Shown here piece after piece: positions 1 to 7,483 of a stretch of DNA of 64,000 bases. Each line of letters starts with the position of its first letter. Position 1 is the first letter of the stretch. A program made the position numbers and the translations under genes. The stretch comes from GCA-2687025 sp964473525 (GTDB taxonomy: Bacteria > Poribacteria > WGA-4E > GCA-2687025), in assembly GCA_964473525.1 (NCBI GenBank), contig CAYYPK010000031.1:1-64000 (forward strand). Direction: 5' to 3'. The notes below the pieces were generated by a model. That model saw only the letters and a list, made by a program, of their open reading frames with translations. It had not been told where the DNA came from and did not search any database.

Positions 1-62
1 TCGCGATTCGCGAGGGTGGTCACACGGTCGGAGCGGGTGTGGTCACGGAAATCGTCGAGTAG
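1..62 (+). CDS. tuf: Elongation factor Tu, C-terminal end only
   Basis: Only the last 19 codons and the TAG stop (60-62) are inside the window. The translation reads AIREGGHTVGAGVVTEIVE, which matches the invariant C-terminus of EF-Tu (usually AIREGGRTVGAGVVTKI). EF-Tu delivers aminoacyl-tRNA to the ribosome as a GTP complex. The gene lies directly upstream of secE-nusG, the standard bacterial order. No rpmG (L33) or tRNA-Trp gene is found in the 20 bp between tuf and secE. Identification rests on the short C-terminal match plus synteny. Confidence 0.93.
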   Translation, partial: AIREGGHTVGAGVVTEIVE

Positions 63-82
63 CGGAACCGGGGGACGCAAGC

Positions 83-352
83 GTGGCGGAATTCATCGGG
101 AAATACCTCGCGTGGCTGACGTTCGCGGTCTTCGTGGTCGTGGGCCTCGTGATCGCATTGGCCTACCGGACGCGCCTGCTGACCTACATCCAGGACGTTC
201 GGCAGGAGTGGACGCGCGTGTCCACGCCCAGCCGGGAAGAGGCGGTCGCACATACGTGGGTGGTGATCCTCGGGGTCGCTATCACCGCCGGGTACCTGTT
301 CGTCGTTGACCGGGGCCTGCACGGAATCACGAGGCTGTTCTACAACCTGTAG
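83..352 (+). CDS. secE: Protein translocase subunit SecE
   Basis: SecE is the small clamp subunit of the SecYEG channel in the inner membrane. The 89-residue product starts at GTG (MAEFIGKYLAW). The C-terminal half has the conserved amphipathic helix (about 35-55, with DVRQEWTRVSTPSREE) followed by the conserved membrane helix (about 57-80). Residues about 9-28 form an additional hydrophobic segment, so two membrane spans are predicted. Many bacterial SecE proteins have one span and the enterobacterial form has three. Its position between tuf and nusG is diagnostic. It is likely co-transcribed with nusG, 35 bp downstream. Confidence 0.93.
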   Translation: MAEFIGKYLAWLTFAVFVVVGLVIALAYRTRLLTYIQDVRQEWTRVSTPSREEAVAHTWVVILGVAITAGYLFVVDRGLHGITRLFYNL

Positions 353-387
353 ACTCCATCACGACTGCCTGGAATGGGGCGCGACCA

Positions 388-924
388 ATGCCTTGGTACG
401 TGATCCAGACATACTCGGGCCACGAGAAGAAGGTGAAGGCTCACCTCGAAGAGCGCGTCCGCGCCGAGGGGATGGTCGACATCTTCCTCGAGGTGCGCAT
501 CCCGACGCAGCGCGTGGCGGAAGTCAAGGACGGCAAGCGCCGCACGCTCGAGCGCTCGATATACCCGGGTTACGTGTTCCTGTCCATCGCGGACAGTATG
601 ACGGACACCACGGGGTTACTGCCGTTCGTGAAACAGACACCGGGGGTGATGGGTTTTGTGCCGTCGCGCAACGACCCAACGCCGCTGGACGAAAAAGACG
701 TGCCGTCGATGGTCGAGACCGAGGAAATCGAAGAGCCTGAGACCGTCACGCACATCGAATATGACGTGGGCGATGTCGTGCGCGTCATCGAAGGACCGTT
801 CGCCGGCTTCACCGGCGAGGTCAACGACGTGGATATGCAGAAGCAGCGGCTGAAGCTGACCATATCGATCTTTGGGCGCGCGACGCCCGTGGAACTCGAC
901 TTCCTCCAGGTAGAACGTGTGTGA
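388..924 (+). CDS. nusG: Transcription termination/antitermination factor NusG
   Basis: NusG binds the RNA polymerase clamp, increases processivity and couples transcription to translation or Rho. The product has 178 residues, the usual length. It begins MPWYVIQTYSGHEKKV, the NGN-domain signature, and carries IYPGYVFL in that domain. The C-terminal KOW domain starts near residue 125 (VGDVVRVIEGPFAGFTG). The gene lies between secE and rplK, and the whole 83-3269 block is on one strand with short gaps. No insertions or missing regions are seen. Confidence 0.97.
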   Translation: MPWYVIQTYSGHEKKVKAHLEERVRAEGMVDIFLEVRIPTQRVAEVKDGKRRTLERSIYPGYVFLSIADSMTDTTGLLPFVKQTPGVMGFVPSRNDPTPLDEKDVPSMVETEEIEEPETVTHIEYDVGDVVRVIEGPFAGFTGEVNDVDMQKQRLKLTISIFGRATPVELDFLQVERV

Positions 925-971
925 TCGCGGGGGACACGAACCCTCCCGTTAGATGAAGGTGTGTTCGCGAC

Positions 972-1397
972 ATGGCGAAGAAAGTGATGGCGACGGTCAA
1001 GCTACAACTGCCCTGCGGAGCGGCGACGCCCAGCCCGCCCGTGGGTCCCAGCTTGGCTCCGACGGGTATCAACTTGGGCGAGTTCATCAAGACGTTCAAC
1101 TCGCAGACGGCGGCCCAGGCGGGGCTCATCGTCAGCGCGGTCGTCACGGTGTACGCTGATCGCTCCTTCTCCATGGAGATCAAGTCGCCCCCGGCGTCCA
1201 TCCTCCTGAAGAAGGCCGCTGGCATTGAGAGCGGGTCTGCGGAGCCGAACCGCGACAAGGTCGGCACCGTGTCGCAGGACCAGGTCCGCGAGATCGCCGA
1301 GACGAAGTTCCGCGACCTGAATACCGAAGACATGGACGCCGCGATGCGCATCATCGAAGGCACTGCCCGCAGCATGGGCATCGAGGTGGAAGGCTAG
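972..1397 (+). CDS. rplK: 50S ribosomal protein L11
   Basis: L11 organises the GTPase-associated centre of 23S rRNA together with L10 and L7/L12. The 141-residue product has the typical N-terminus (KLQLPCGAATPSPPVGPSLAPTGINLGEF). The C-terminal RNA-binding domain has DLNTEDMDAAMRIIEGTARS. The ATG at 972 is preceded by a purine-rich stretch (gaaggtg). Only three bases separate its stop from the rplA start, so translational coupling within the rplK-rplA pair is likely. Confidence 0.97.
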   Translation: MAKKVMATVKLQLPCGAATPSPPVGPSLAPTGINLGEFIKTFNSQTAAQAGLIVSAVVTVYADRSFSMEIKSPPASILLKKAAGIESGSAEPNRDKVGTVSQDQVREIAETKFRDLNTEDMDAAMRIIEGTARSMGIEVEG

Positions 1398-1400
1398 TAG

Positions 1401-2099
1401 ATGAAGCGAGGCAAGAGATACGACAGCGCGCGGGAGAGCATCGACCGCGACCAGACCTACGGGCTGGACGAGGCGATCACGCTCCTCAAGGCAGCCGCAA
1501 CAGCGAAGTTCGACGAAGGCGTCGACCTTGCCATACGGCTGGGTGTCGACCCGCGTCAGCCCGACCAGGCGATACGTGGCACCGTCGACCTGCCCCACGG
1601 CACGGGCAAGACGGCTCGCGTCATCGCGTTCGCTGATGGCGAGCAGGCGCGGGAGGCCCTTGAAGCCGGAGCTGTCGCAGCAGGCGACGACGACCTCGTG
1701 GAACGCGTCGCGGGCGGATGGCTCGAGTTCGACGCCGCGGTCGCAACGCCGCAGATGATGCCGCGCATATCCCGACCGCTGGGTCGCGTGCTTGGACCTC
1801 GCGGACTCATGCCGAACCCCCGCGCCGGCACCATCGGCACGGAGCTCGGCTCGTTGGTTCGCGCGATTCAGGGCGGACGCATCGACTTCCGCGTCGACCG
1901 CACTTCGATCGTCCATGCTCCCGTGGGCCGCGCATCGTTCGAGGGCGCCCAGCTGAGCGAGAACGTGCGAGCGGTGCTCGACACCTTGGTAAGAGCGCGT
2001 CCCGCATCCGCGCGTGGACAGTATCTGCGCAGCATAGCGCTGTCCCCCACGATGGGGCCTGGTGTGCGCGTAGACCCGTCAGCATTCATGGCCGTGTAA
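1401..2099 (+). CDS. rplA: 50S ribosomal protein L1
   Basis: L1 forms the mobile L1 stalk of the 50S subunit. In many bacteria it represses its own operon by binding the rplK leader. The 232-residue product matches the family length and begins MKRGKRYDSARESIDRDQTYGLDEAI. The signature region MPRISRPLGRVLGPRGLMPN lies near residues 115-136. The start follows the rplK stop by three bases. A 205-bp gap with the L10 leader separates it from rplJ, so rplK-rplA and rplJ-rplL may be expressed at different levels. Confidence 0.97.
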   Translation: MKRGKRYDSARESIDRDQTYGLDEAITLLKAAATAKFDEGVDLAIRLGVDPRQPDQAIRGTVDLPHGTGKTARVIAFADGEQAREALEAGAVAAGDDDLVERVAGGWLEFDAAVATPQMMPRISRPLGRVLGPRGLMPNPRAGTIGTELGSLVRAIQGGRIDFRVDRTSIVHAPVGRASFEGAQLSENVRAVLDTLVRARPASARGQYLRSIALSPTMGPGVRVDPSAFMAV

Positions 2100-2150
2100 G
2101 GACGTCATCTGAGAACCTGACGAGACATACATCACCGTCGCGTATCCGAT

Positions 2151-2261
2151 CGAAGACAGCAGGCGCGGGCAACCGCTGAAACATCGCCTGCCGAGACGGG
2201 CCGCACGATGGGCACGAATGAACCGTGCCACGTCGCGCCCTTCGATTTGGAGGGCGTTTTT
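2151..2261 (+). promoter_or_regulatory. Ribosomal protein L10 leader with attenuator-like terminator
   Basis: The rplA-rplJ gap contains a typical L10-leader motif: gaagacagcaggcg, then atcgcctgccgag about 20 nt later. The arms gcaggcg (2159-2165) and cgcctgc (2185-2191) pair exactly. Downstream, cgccct (2236-2241) and agggcg (2251-2256) form a stem followed by five T (2257-2261), an intrinsic-terminator shape. Known L10 leaders bind L10-(L12)4 and repress rplJL. Here the 3' terminator suggests that autoregulation works by attenuation. The regulatory mode is inferred. Confidence 0.85.
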
Positions 2262-2304
2262 GCTGCCTCGGTCGTGGCGCGGGTGATACTGAAAGGAGGG
2301 CGAA

Positions 2305-2853
2305 GTGGCGGTAGCACGCGGCGAGCCCAGAGCTGAGAAGGTCGAGATCGTGGACGAAATCGAGGCGCGCCTGAACGAGGCGGCCTCCGCTCTGCTAGTG
2401 GAGATGAACGGCATCACCGTTGCCGAGGTAACCGATCTCCGCAACCAGTTGCGCGACGCCGGCGTCACGTTCCGCGTCTACAAGAACACGTTCGTGAACC
2501 TGGCCGCGCAGCGCATGGGGATCGAAGGACTCGACGAGTACCTCAAGGGCCCGACGGCGATCGCCGTCAGTCCCGAGGAGCCCTCGTCGGCTGCCAAGGT
2601 CTTCAAGGCCTTCGGCAAGGACAACGACAAGGCGCGCGTCAAGGCGGGTCTTCTCGGCACACAGGTGCTCAACGAGGCGGACGCCGCGGCGTTGGCGGAT
2701 CTGCCCACCTACGACGAAGCCGTCGCGCAGCTGGCGGGCGTGCTGAATGCTCCGATTACCGCGCTGGCCGGCACGCTGAATGCGCTGATCTCCGGTCTGG
2801 CACTCGCTCTTGGCCGCGTCGCCGAACAGCAAGGCGAAGCGGCGGCAGAATAG
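2305..2853 (+). CDS. rplJ: 50S ribosomal protein L10
   Basis: L10 anchors L7/L12 dimers to the ribosome stalk base and represses its own mRNA through the leader just upstream. The product has 182 residues. The N-terminal domain contains ALLVEMNGITVAEVTDLRNQLRDAG and VYKNTFVNLA, both typical. The C-terminal helix that binds L7/L12 is alanine- and leucine-rich. The GTG start is fixed by a strong Shine-Dalgarno aaaggaggg (2292-2300) four bases upstream. The gap to rplL is 38 bp. Confidence 0.96.
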   Translation: MAVARGEPRAEKVEIVDEIEARLNEAASALLVEMNGITVAEVTDLRNQLRDAGVTFRVYKNTFVNLAAQRMGIEGLDEYLKGPTAIAVSPEEPSSAAKVFKAFGKDNDKARVKAGLLGTQVLNEADAAALADLPTYDEAVAQLAGVLNAPITALAGTLNALISGLALALGRVAEQQGEAAAE

Positions 2854-2891
2854 TCGCCGCATAACGTGGCGCGTACATGGGAAGGCACGAT

Positions 2892-3269
2892 ATGAGTGTT
2901 GAAGAGCTTCTTGAAGGCATTAAGCAGCTTACGGTCGTAGACCTCGCGAAGCTGGTCTCCGCGATCGAGGAAGAGTTCGGCGTCAGCGCGGCGGCCCCGG
3001 TTGCCGTGGCCGCGGCTCCGGCGGCGGGCGGCGAGGCTGCCGAGGCTGCCGAAGAGAAGACTGAATTCGACGTCCACCTGACGGAAATCGGTGGACAGAA
3101 GATCAAGGTCATCAAGGAAGTCCGGGCCTTCACGGGTCTCGGCCTCCGCGAGGCCAAGGAAGCCGTTGAAGCGGCTCCAGGCGTGATCAAGGAAGCGTTG
3201 CCGCAGGAAGAAGCGGACAAGCTCAAGGAAGCGCTGGAAGCCGTCGGAGCCACTGTCGAGATCAAGTAA
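2892..3269 (+). CDS. rplL: 50S ribosomal protein L7/L12
   Basis: L7/L12 is the multi-copy stalk protein that recruits translation GTPases. The ATG at 2892 gives MSVEELLEGIKQLTVVDLAKL, the usual N-terminus. An in-frame start 15 bp upstream is possible but unneeded. Length is 125 residues: an N-terminal dimerisation domain, an Ala-rich hinge (about 38-62) and the C-terminal domain with KIKVIKEVRAFTGLGLREAK. In most bacteria rpoB follows rplL. Here a hairpin follows and rpoBC are elsewhere in the window on the other strand. Confidence 0.96.
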   Translation: MSVEELLEGIKQLTVVDLAKLVSAIEEEFGVSAAAPVAVAAAPAAGGEAAEAAEEKTEFDVHLTEIGGQKIKVIKEVRAFTGLGLREAKEAVEAAPGVIKEALPQEEADKLKEALEAVGATVEIK

Positions 3270-3304
3270 CTCGACCCGGCTCTCGGCTCCGCGGAACGAC
3301 AGTT

Positions 3305-3335
3305 GGAAGGATCTGCCCCTGTGGCGGATCCTTCC
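3305..3335 (+). terminator. Hairpin after rplL, probable operon terminator
   Basis: The perfect 9-bp arms ggaaggatc (3305-3313) and gatccttcc (3327-3335) enclose a 13-nt loop, 36 bp after the rplL stop. There is no clear T-run, so it is not a textbook intrinsic terminator. It could also stabilise the mRNA 3' end. Its position where rpoB would normally begin fits an end of the ribosomal-protein transcript. Confidence 0.6.
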
Positions 3336-3500
3336 GCGCTTCAGACCACGGCACGGCCGTCCACCACCCAGCATGCGCACGTCCTGCGCACACGGCGCTC
3401 TTGACGTGCGCACGCCTCGCCCAAGCGACTCCGCCCTCGCCTCGCCGACGCCTGGTGCGGTCCGGCGTGCGTGTCGACAGACGAGCCAGTATCTCCGGTT

Positions 3501-3538
3501 CCTTCCCCCTTACTAGGGGGAAGGCTAGGATGGGGGTT
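3501..3538. repeat. REP-like element: palindrome plus G-rich tail
   Basis: Arms ccttccccc (3501-3509) and gggggaagg (3516-3524) surround a 6-nt loop and are followed by ctaggatggggg. This hairpin-plus-tail layout resembles short interspersed palindromic repeats seen in many bacterial genomes. A second element with the same layout lies at 44525-44558. It sits in the 414-bp non-coding gap between rplL and the small gene at 3684. Apart from the rplL hairpin and the sigma-54 site, nothing else was recognised in that gap. Its position about 100 bp upstream of the sigma-54 promoter means an enhancer role cannot be excluded. Confidence 0.6.
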
Positions 3539-3611
3539 CCGGGCACGCAACCCGCGCGCCCAGAGGCGACTCCGCCCGGTATCTGCGTCTCAGGCGCCCT
3601 CCCGCCCACAG

Positions 3612-3627
3612 TGGCACGAACCTTGCT
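3612..3627 (+). promoter_or_regulatory. Sigma-54 (-24/-12) promoter upstream of small gene
   Basis: The sequence TGGCACG-N4-TTGCT matches the core sigma-54 consensus at every conserved position. The GG (3613-3614) and GC (3625-3626) dinucleotides have the required 10-nt separation. Transcription would start near 3638, about 46 nt before the ATG at 3684. An inverted repeat (cacagtgg 3607-3614, ccactgtg 3635-3642) brackets the site. A hairpin (gacgag 3644-3649, ctcgtc 3655-3660) falls in the predicted leader. A sigma-54 activator gene is present at 20283-22106, but regulation by it is only an inference. Confidence 0.7.
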
Positions 3628-3683
3628 AGCGCCTCCACTGTGCGACGAGTATCGCTCGTCGCCATTCGAGAAAGGAGCCTGCA

Positions 3684-3926
3684 ATGGCAGTCTCAACGGT
3701 GGAACGCGGGCGACAGTGCAGGAGGGAGCATGCATATTCTCTGCTTCGGCAGCACTTCACGGACTTCTACGGCCGTATGCCGGAAGAGCATCTCGACCGC
3801 CTCATCACGGCGGAGCGACGCGTCGCGGCCGACGTGGCGCGGCGATGCTACGTTCGTGGGTTGTTGTCTCAGTGGGGGCGTGAGAGCTCCTCGGAGGAGC
3901 CGCAACGAGCTCCCAGCCTGGCCTGA
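3684..3926 (+). CDS. Small protein of unknown function (80 aa)
   Basis: No family is recognised. The gene is supported by a good Shine-Dalgarno aaaggag (3671-3677) six bases before the ATG, and by the sigma-54-type promoter at the right distance upstream. The product begins MAVSTVERGRQCRREHAYSL. It is rich in Arg, Glu and Leu, with a predicted helical centre (about 15-65: LLRQHFTDFYGRMPEEHLDR and AERRVAADVARRCYVRGLL) and a Ser/Glu/Pro-rich tail. No signal peptide or membrane span is seen. Two cysteines (12 and 55) are far apart. It could be a small regulator or adaptor induced by a sigma-54 activator, but nothing in the sequence proves this. Confidence 0.55.
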   Translation: MAVSTVERGRQCRREHAYSLLRQHFTDFYGRMPEEHLDRLITAERRVAADVARRCYVRGLLSQWGRESSSEEPQRAPSLA

Positions 3927-3989
3927 TAGTTCCCCTGGCGATTCAGACGAGGCGCGGACGCCTCTTGCGTTCGCGCCCGTCCCGCCCGC

Positions 3990-5153
3990 CTAGCGATTCC
4001 CGACCCGATACAGATGCGCGCCGTAGCCTCCGAACGTATCGCGGAAGCCTCCCGCATCCGCCGATAGCTGCCGACCCTCCCCGATTGCCTCCACGACATC
4101 GCCATCCACAACGCCGTCCAGCTCGAACGTGACGTCTCCCGCAGTGTCGCGCATTGCGACAGCGAAGATGTAGACGACACCTTCGTAGCGCGTTGCCAAC
4201 GTGTCAACTGGGGTGTCCGCCGCCGCCGACGTGGCGCGGACGCTCACGCGCGATTCCGACGCGTTGATGACGCTGGCGAGGGACAGCACCTCAGCGTTGA
4301 CGTCGCTGACCGCCTGGCTCAACGCTTCGTCTTCCAGGAGAGAAGCCTCGACGAAACGCGGCTCGAACTGGTGGACGAAGTAGACGATCCCTCGCGACCC
4401 GCTGATGATGGACATCCACACCTGAGCGCGAAGCTGCGCTCCTGTCACCTTGGCGTCGGTGTTGGAGATGCGGCTCGCCTCGACGACGTTCCACACGACG
4501 GCGTCGTCGCGCGCCCAGCGGCGCAGGTTCCGCACCCCCTTGGCTACATATTCCAGGCGTCCGTGCACGTTCTCATACCGACTGGCGATCGGGTAGATGT
4601 CGTACGACAGGATGTCCGCGGCCACGCCATAGCGCGGGTAGTCCTCCGGCTTGCCCCACTCGCCCCTGCCCTTCCATTCCTCGTTGGCGACTCCCTGCCC
4701 GAGGTTCAGGAGCACTGGTCGAGACGGGTCCGCCGCGCGCCACGTCTCGTAGTCTGCTTGCACCCGCGCTGGGTCGACGGGCGGGCCGTAGCCGCCTCCG
4801 TCGGGTAGGGCCTGGGCGTTGTCCGGCTCGTCGCCGTGCATCCACCCGATGACAGTCGCGTTGTCGAGGTTCGCCAGGCCCACCTGGTTCTGGGCGCATA
4901 TCACGGGCATGTCCGCAGCCGCGAGTTCCGCCAGTTGCTCCTCCGTCGGTCCCTTCCATAGGCCGAGGTAGAAGTTGATCCCCAACTCGCGATACCGTTG
5001 CGCGTTGCGCGGCTGCTGGAGCCACACGCCAATGGGGAAGTAGTCCGGGTCGGCGGGCGGCCCCTGGGGCCACGCGGCGTACTCCTCGACCTGCTGACCC
5101 GAAGCGGAGAACCCGAGCGTCAACAGCGCGGCGCAGAGCGTCGTGGCTCCCAC
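3990..5153 (-). CDS. Secreted glycoside hydrolase-like (TIM-barrel) protein
   Basis: The 387-residue product starts at GTG with a short signal peptide (ATTLCAALLTLGFSASGQQ). The mature part looks like a beta/alpha-barrel glycosidase: FPIGVWLQQP and RELGINFYLGLWKG near the N-terminus, VIGWMHGDEPDN (about 120-131) and VVWNVVEASRIS (about 220-231). The Glu in GDEPDN and the Glu in VVEAS are the best candidates for acid/base and nucleophile residues. The last 70 residues resemble a small beta domain. Substrate cannot be deduced. The gene stands alone, convergent with the small gene at 3684. Confidence is good for a secreted barrel enzyme and moderate for glycosidase activity. Confidence 0.55.
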   Translation of the reverse strand: MGATTLCAALLTLGFSASGQQVEEYAAWPQGPPADPDYFPIGVWLQQPRNAQRYRELGINFYLGLWKGPTEEQLAELAAADMPVICAQNQVGLANLDNATVIGWMHGDEPDNAQALPDGGGYGPPVDPARVQADYETWRAADPSRPVLLNLGQGVANEEWKGRGEWGKPEDYPRYGVAADILSYDIYPIASRYENVHGRLEYVAKGVRNLRRWARDDAVVWNVVEASRISNTDAKVTGAQLRAQVWMSIISGSRGIVYFVHQFEPRFVEASLLEDEALSQAVSDVNAEVLSLASVINASESRVSVRATSAAADTPVDTLATRYEGVVYIFAVAMRDTAGDVTFELDGVVDGDVVEAIGEGRQLSADAGGFRDTFGGYGAHLYRVGNR

Positions 5154-5294
5154 GGGAGGCCCCCTTCAGACAGCGTGTGCTTCCTGGCGACTCGATGGCA
5201 GTATAGCAGTCGTGAGCGGCGTCGGGGAGGAGGCGCGCATGGCAGGGCGCTCTCTGCGGGCGACGGCAATGGTCGTCGGCATCTGCGCGCCTCT

Positions 5295-5322
5295 GTCATT
5301 CTGAGCGCAGCGAAGAATCTCG
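5295..5322. repeat. Interspersed repeat unit of the GTCATTCTGAG type
   Basis: The string GTCATTCTGAG followed by CGCAGCGAAGAATCTCG matches a short repeat that I know from many unrelated bacterial genomes. Only one copy is visible here. It lies in the 299-bp divergent gap between the glycosidase-like gene (start 5153) and the DUF123 gene (start 5453), where nothing else was recognised. Confidence 0.6.
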
Positions 5323-5452
5323 TCGGCCAGTGGCCACGTAGGTCTTCGTTCCATCGCCGGCTGATGCCCCATGGCATCGCTCGTCTCCGCTCCTCGGAAT
5401 CACAGCCCGGGGCAGACACCTTAGGCACTACCATCGCGTGTTGGGAGCGCCC

Positions 5453-6040
5453 ATGGCGGACGACCGCCACCGTGTGGATGTGATCGGCGACGAATCGCAG
5501 GGCGGGACGTACGTGCTGCGTATCCACGTGTCCACGGCCATCGCGATGCCCTTCGGCCGCTTCCGCAAGGGCAAGGTGATCGACGTGCCCCAGGGCGATG
5601 TCCTCTACATAGGCTCCGCGCTCGCGAAGAAGGGCGGGGTGTCTCTGGCGCGTCGCTTGGTTCGCCACGCGTCACGCACGGGCGACCTGCCGCCCCACAC
5701 CATCCGCGACCTGTTGATGGCGCGCTTCGCCGAAGTCGGTTTGGGGTCGGGAGACCTGCGCCCGCGTAACGGCAAGAACCTGCACTGGAACGTCGACCAC
5801 CTGCTCGACCGCCCGGAAGCTGCCCTGACGCGCGTCTACGCCGTCCGGTCAGAGTTGCGACTGGAGCGCGCCATCGGCGAGATGCTGCTCGCGGACCCGC
5901 ACACGCACGTGCTGGAGAAGGGCCTCGGCGCGAACGACCTGCCGGGAAACACGAACATCCTCCACGTGGATGGTGGCGAACCGTGGTGGGACGCGCTCGC
6001 CGGACGACTGTCGTCGCTGACACGCACGGCTCTCCGCTAG
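5453..6040 (+). CDS. DUF123 family protein (GIY-YIG-like)
   Basis: The 195-residue product contains GGTYVLRIHV (about 17-26) and GDVLYIGSALAKKGG (about 48-62). These are the strands and the Y-I-G segment of the DUF123 family, which resembles GIY-YIG nucleases. It then has the conserved HWNVDHLLD motif (about 111-119), a Glu-containing helix LRLERAIGEMLL and a C-terminal GLGANDLPGNTNILHV. The ATG at 5453 follows gggagcg and is preferred to an in-frame upstream start at 5438. The biochemical role of DUF123 is not established; DNA binding or cleavage is suggested only by fold. No operon partner: the next gene lies 145 bp or more away. Confidence 0.8.
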   Translation: MADDRHRVDVIGDESQGGTYVLRIHVSTAIAMPFGRFRKGKVIDVPQGDVLYIGSALAKKGGVSLARRLVRHASRTGDLPPHTIRDLLMARFAEVGLGSGDLRPRNGKNLHWNVDHLLDRPEAALTRVYAVRSELRLERAIGEMLLADPHTHVLEKGLGANDLPGNTNILHVDGGEPWWDALAGRLSSLTRTALR

Positions 6041-6201
6041 ACGCCAGCACACAACGCCCTCCCACATAGGAGCTATGCACGGCCGTGTTGGCGCCGCGCT
6101 GCCTTGTATTTGTAGCGCGTCGTATGTAAATTATGGGCAGGTAGCGCATTTCGCGTAGCCGTACGGCTAGGAGGCTAGATTACTGTGAGAAGACAAGGGT
6201 G

Positions 6202-6225
6202 CGTCTGTCCGTCTGTCCGTCTGTC
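6202..6225 (+). repeat. Tandem repeat, 3 x CGTCTGTC
   Basis: There are exactly three copies of the 8-bp unit (6202-6209, 6210-6217, 6218-6225). They lie between a well-placed start (GTG 6185 after aggagg 6169-6174) and the signal-peptide codons of the next gene. With three copies the GTG frame is out of register with the gene and ends after 28 codons at a TAG. Gain of one unit or loss of two puts it in frame. This is the layout of a slipped-strand switch. Confidence 0.85.
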
Positions 6226-6230
6226 TCGGC

Positions 6231-7328
6231 GTGCTCTGCGCCCTCGCATGGGTAGGTACGTCCGCTAGCGCCATTGAAGTCCTGTCCATGGAGCCCTACG
6301 TTGACTCCACCTACAATGCGGTTCGGGGCTACGATCACACCAGCTTCGCCGAGACCGATGTCACGCCGGATCGGTTCGAGTTCTGGCTTGGTTCAAACCT
6401 ACTGGGCACGACGTATCCAGCGTCCTCGAGCGGGACCACCACGACGTTCGCATACGACTACGACGCCTACGGTGGGGTGAACGGGGTCGCTCGGTGGGTC
6501 CGCGTCAAGGCGTTCAAGGGCACCGAGAGCGACAGCAAGGGCTACTGGCTCACGGTTTGGGCCGACCTCGAGAAGAAGCAGGAGGTGTCCGTCGCTGCTA
6601 TCGTGCCAATGTCGATCGGCGACGGCTACGAGTACGCGTACAGCATCTCGACGCCTAACGACAACTACGAGATTCTGGGGGTGATACCCGTGGTCGACGG
6701 GGTCGAGTTGCCATGGATCCCCAACGACCTGTCCTTAGGCAGCGACGCCATGGACTTCACACTGACGGACACTCTGGTACTCAGCCCGGAGGATTTGTGG
6801 AAGGCCTGGCAGTTCGGCAAGAAGGTCATCCGGACAGTGAAGGTCGTCTGGCGAATCGCGCAGCAGATCGGCGACTTGCTGCCGAACAACGAGCACGAAG
6901 CCGAGGACAACAAGGAGGACCAGGTAACGGGGCTGCTCACTGGGAGCATCAAGTGCGTGTCGGACGCCATCGAGCTGGGCACGAACACGGTCGTCAAGTA
7001 CGACGGGACCTACTTCGACAACGCCTGCAATGTGACGTGGCTAGCGCTCAAGAGCGGATTGACGAACACTGTTAACACGGAAGCTAACGGATCCTTCTCC
7101 GTGCACGTGCCGACGGAGTCTGCGTTGCGTATGACATATGGGGGAGGCTCCAAGTATCATGCTCACGATGGCGCGGCCCCGAACGAGGAAACGGTGGAGC
7201 TCTACAATCCGTCCATAGCGACGCCGGACCAACCTCAGCTAGGCACGGATAGCGGCAAGTCCGGGTCCACTACCCCGCCGGCTCGTAGCGTTGGTACTGT
7301 CCTGCTCGCTGCGCTGCACGCTGGCTAG
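6231..7328 (+). CDS. Exported protein of unknown function, probably frame-switched at its 5' end
   Basis: No known family is recognised. The open frame continues upstream to a TGA at 6186, but the first usable start in it is GTG 6231, giving MLCALAWVGTSASA. That is a signal peptide without its charged N-region. A better start (GTG 6185, SD aggagg) is in another frame because of the 3 x 8-bp repeat in between. With one or four copies the gene would start MRRQGCVC and have a complete signal peptide. The mature protein (about 350 aa) is rich in Thr, Asp and aromatic residues. It has a predicted beta-rich N-terminal part (about 15-165), a helical stretch around LWKAWQFGKKVIRTVKVVWR and a Ser/Thr/Pro-rich tail. 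The last residues are hydrophobic (VGTVLLAALHAG). It may be a surface protein. Confidence 0.65.
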   Translation: MLCALAWVGTSASAIEVLSMEPYVDSTYNAVRGYDHTSFAETDVTPDRFEFWLGSNLLGTTYPASSSGTTTTFAYDYDAYGGVNGVARWVRVKAFKGTESDSKGYWLTVWADLEKKQEVSVAAIVPMSIGDGYEYAYSISTPNDNYEILGVIPVVDGVELPWIPNDLSLGSDAMDFTLTDTLVLSPEDLWKAWQFGKKVIRTVKVVWRIAQQIGDLLPNNEHEAEDNKEDQVTGLLTGSIKCVSDAIELGTNTVVKYDGTYFDNACNVTWLALKSGLTNTVNTEANGSFSVHVPTESALRMTYGGGSKYHAHDGAAPNEETVELYNPSIATPDQPQLGTDSGKSGSTTPPARSVGTVLLAALHAG

Positions 7329-7421
7329 TGACAGGCATGTATGTACGGCGGGCTAGCCTTCATCTGACAGCGGGCCCGTCAGCTATGCCAGGCCGCGCAC
7401 ACTCCTAGGCGGCAGGGCGCT

Positions 7422-7442
7422 ATGGCCCGTCAGACGGGCCAT
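7422..7442. repeat. Palindrome between two exported-protein genes
   Basis: The arms atggcccgtc (7422-7431) and gacgggccat (7433-7442) are perfect inverted copies around one base. It lies in the 155-bp gap 7329-7483. It has no T-run and could end the upstream transcript or bind a dimeric protein. Nothing else was recognised in this gap. Confidence 0.45.
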
Positions 7443-7483
7443 CGCCGGGCGTGGGAGAGCCTGGCTGGGGCGAGGGACGCGCG

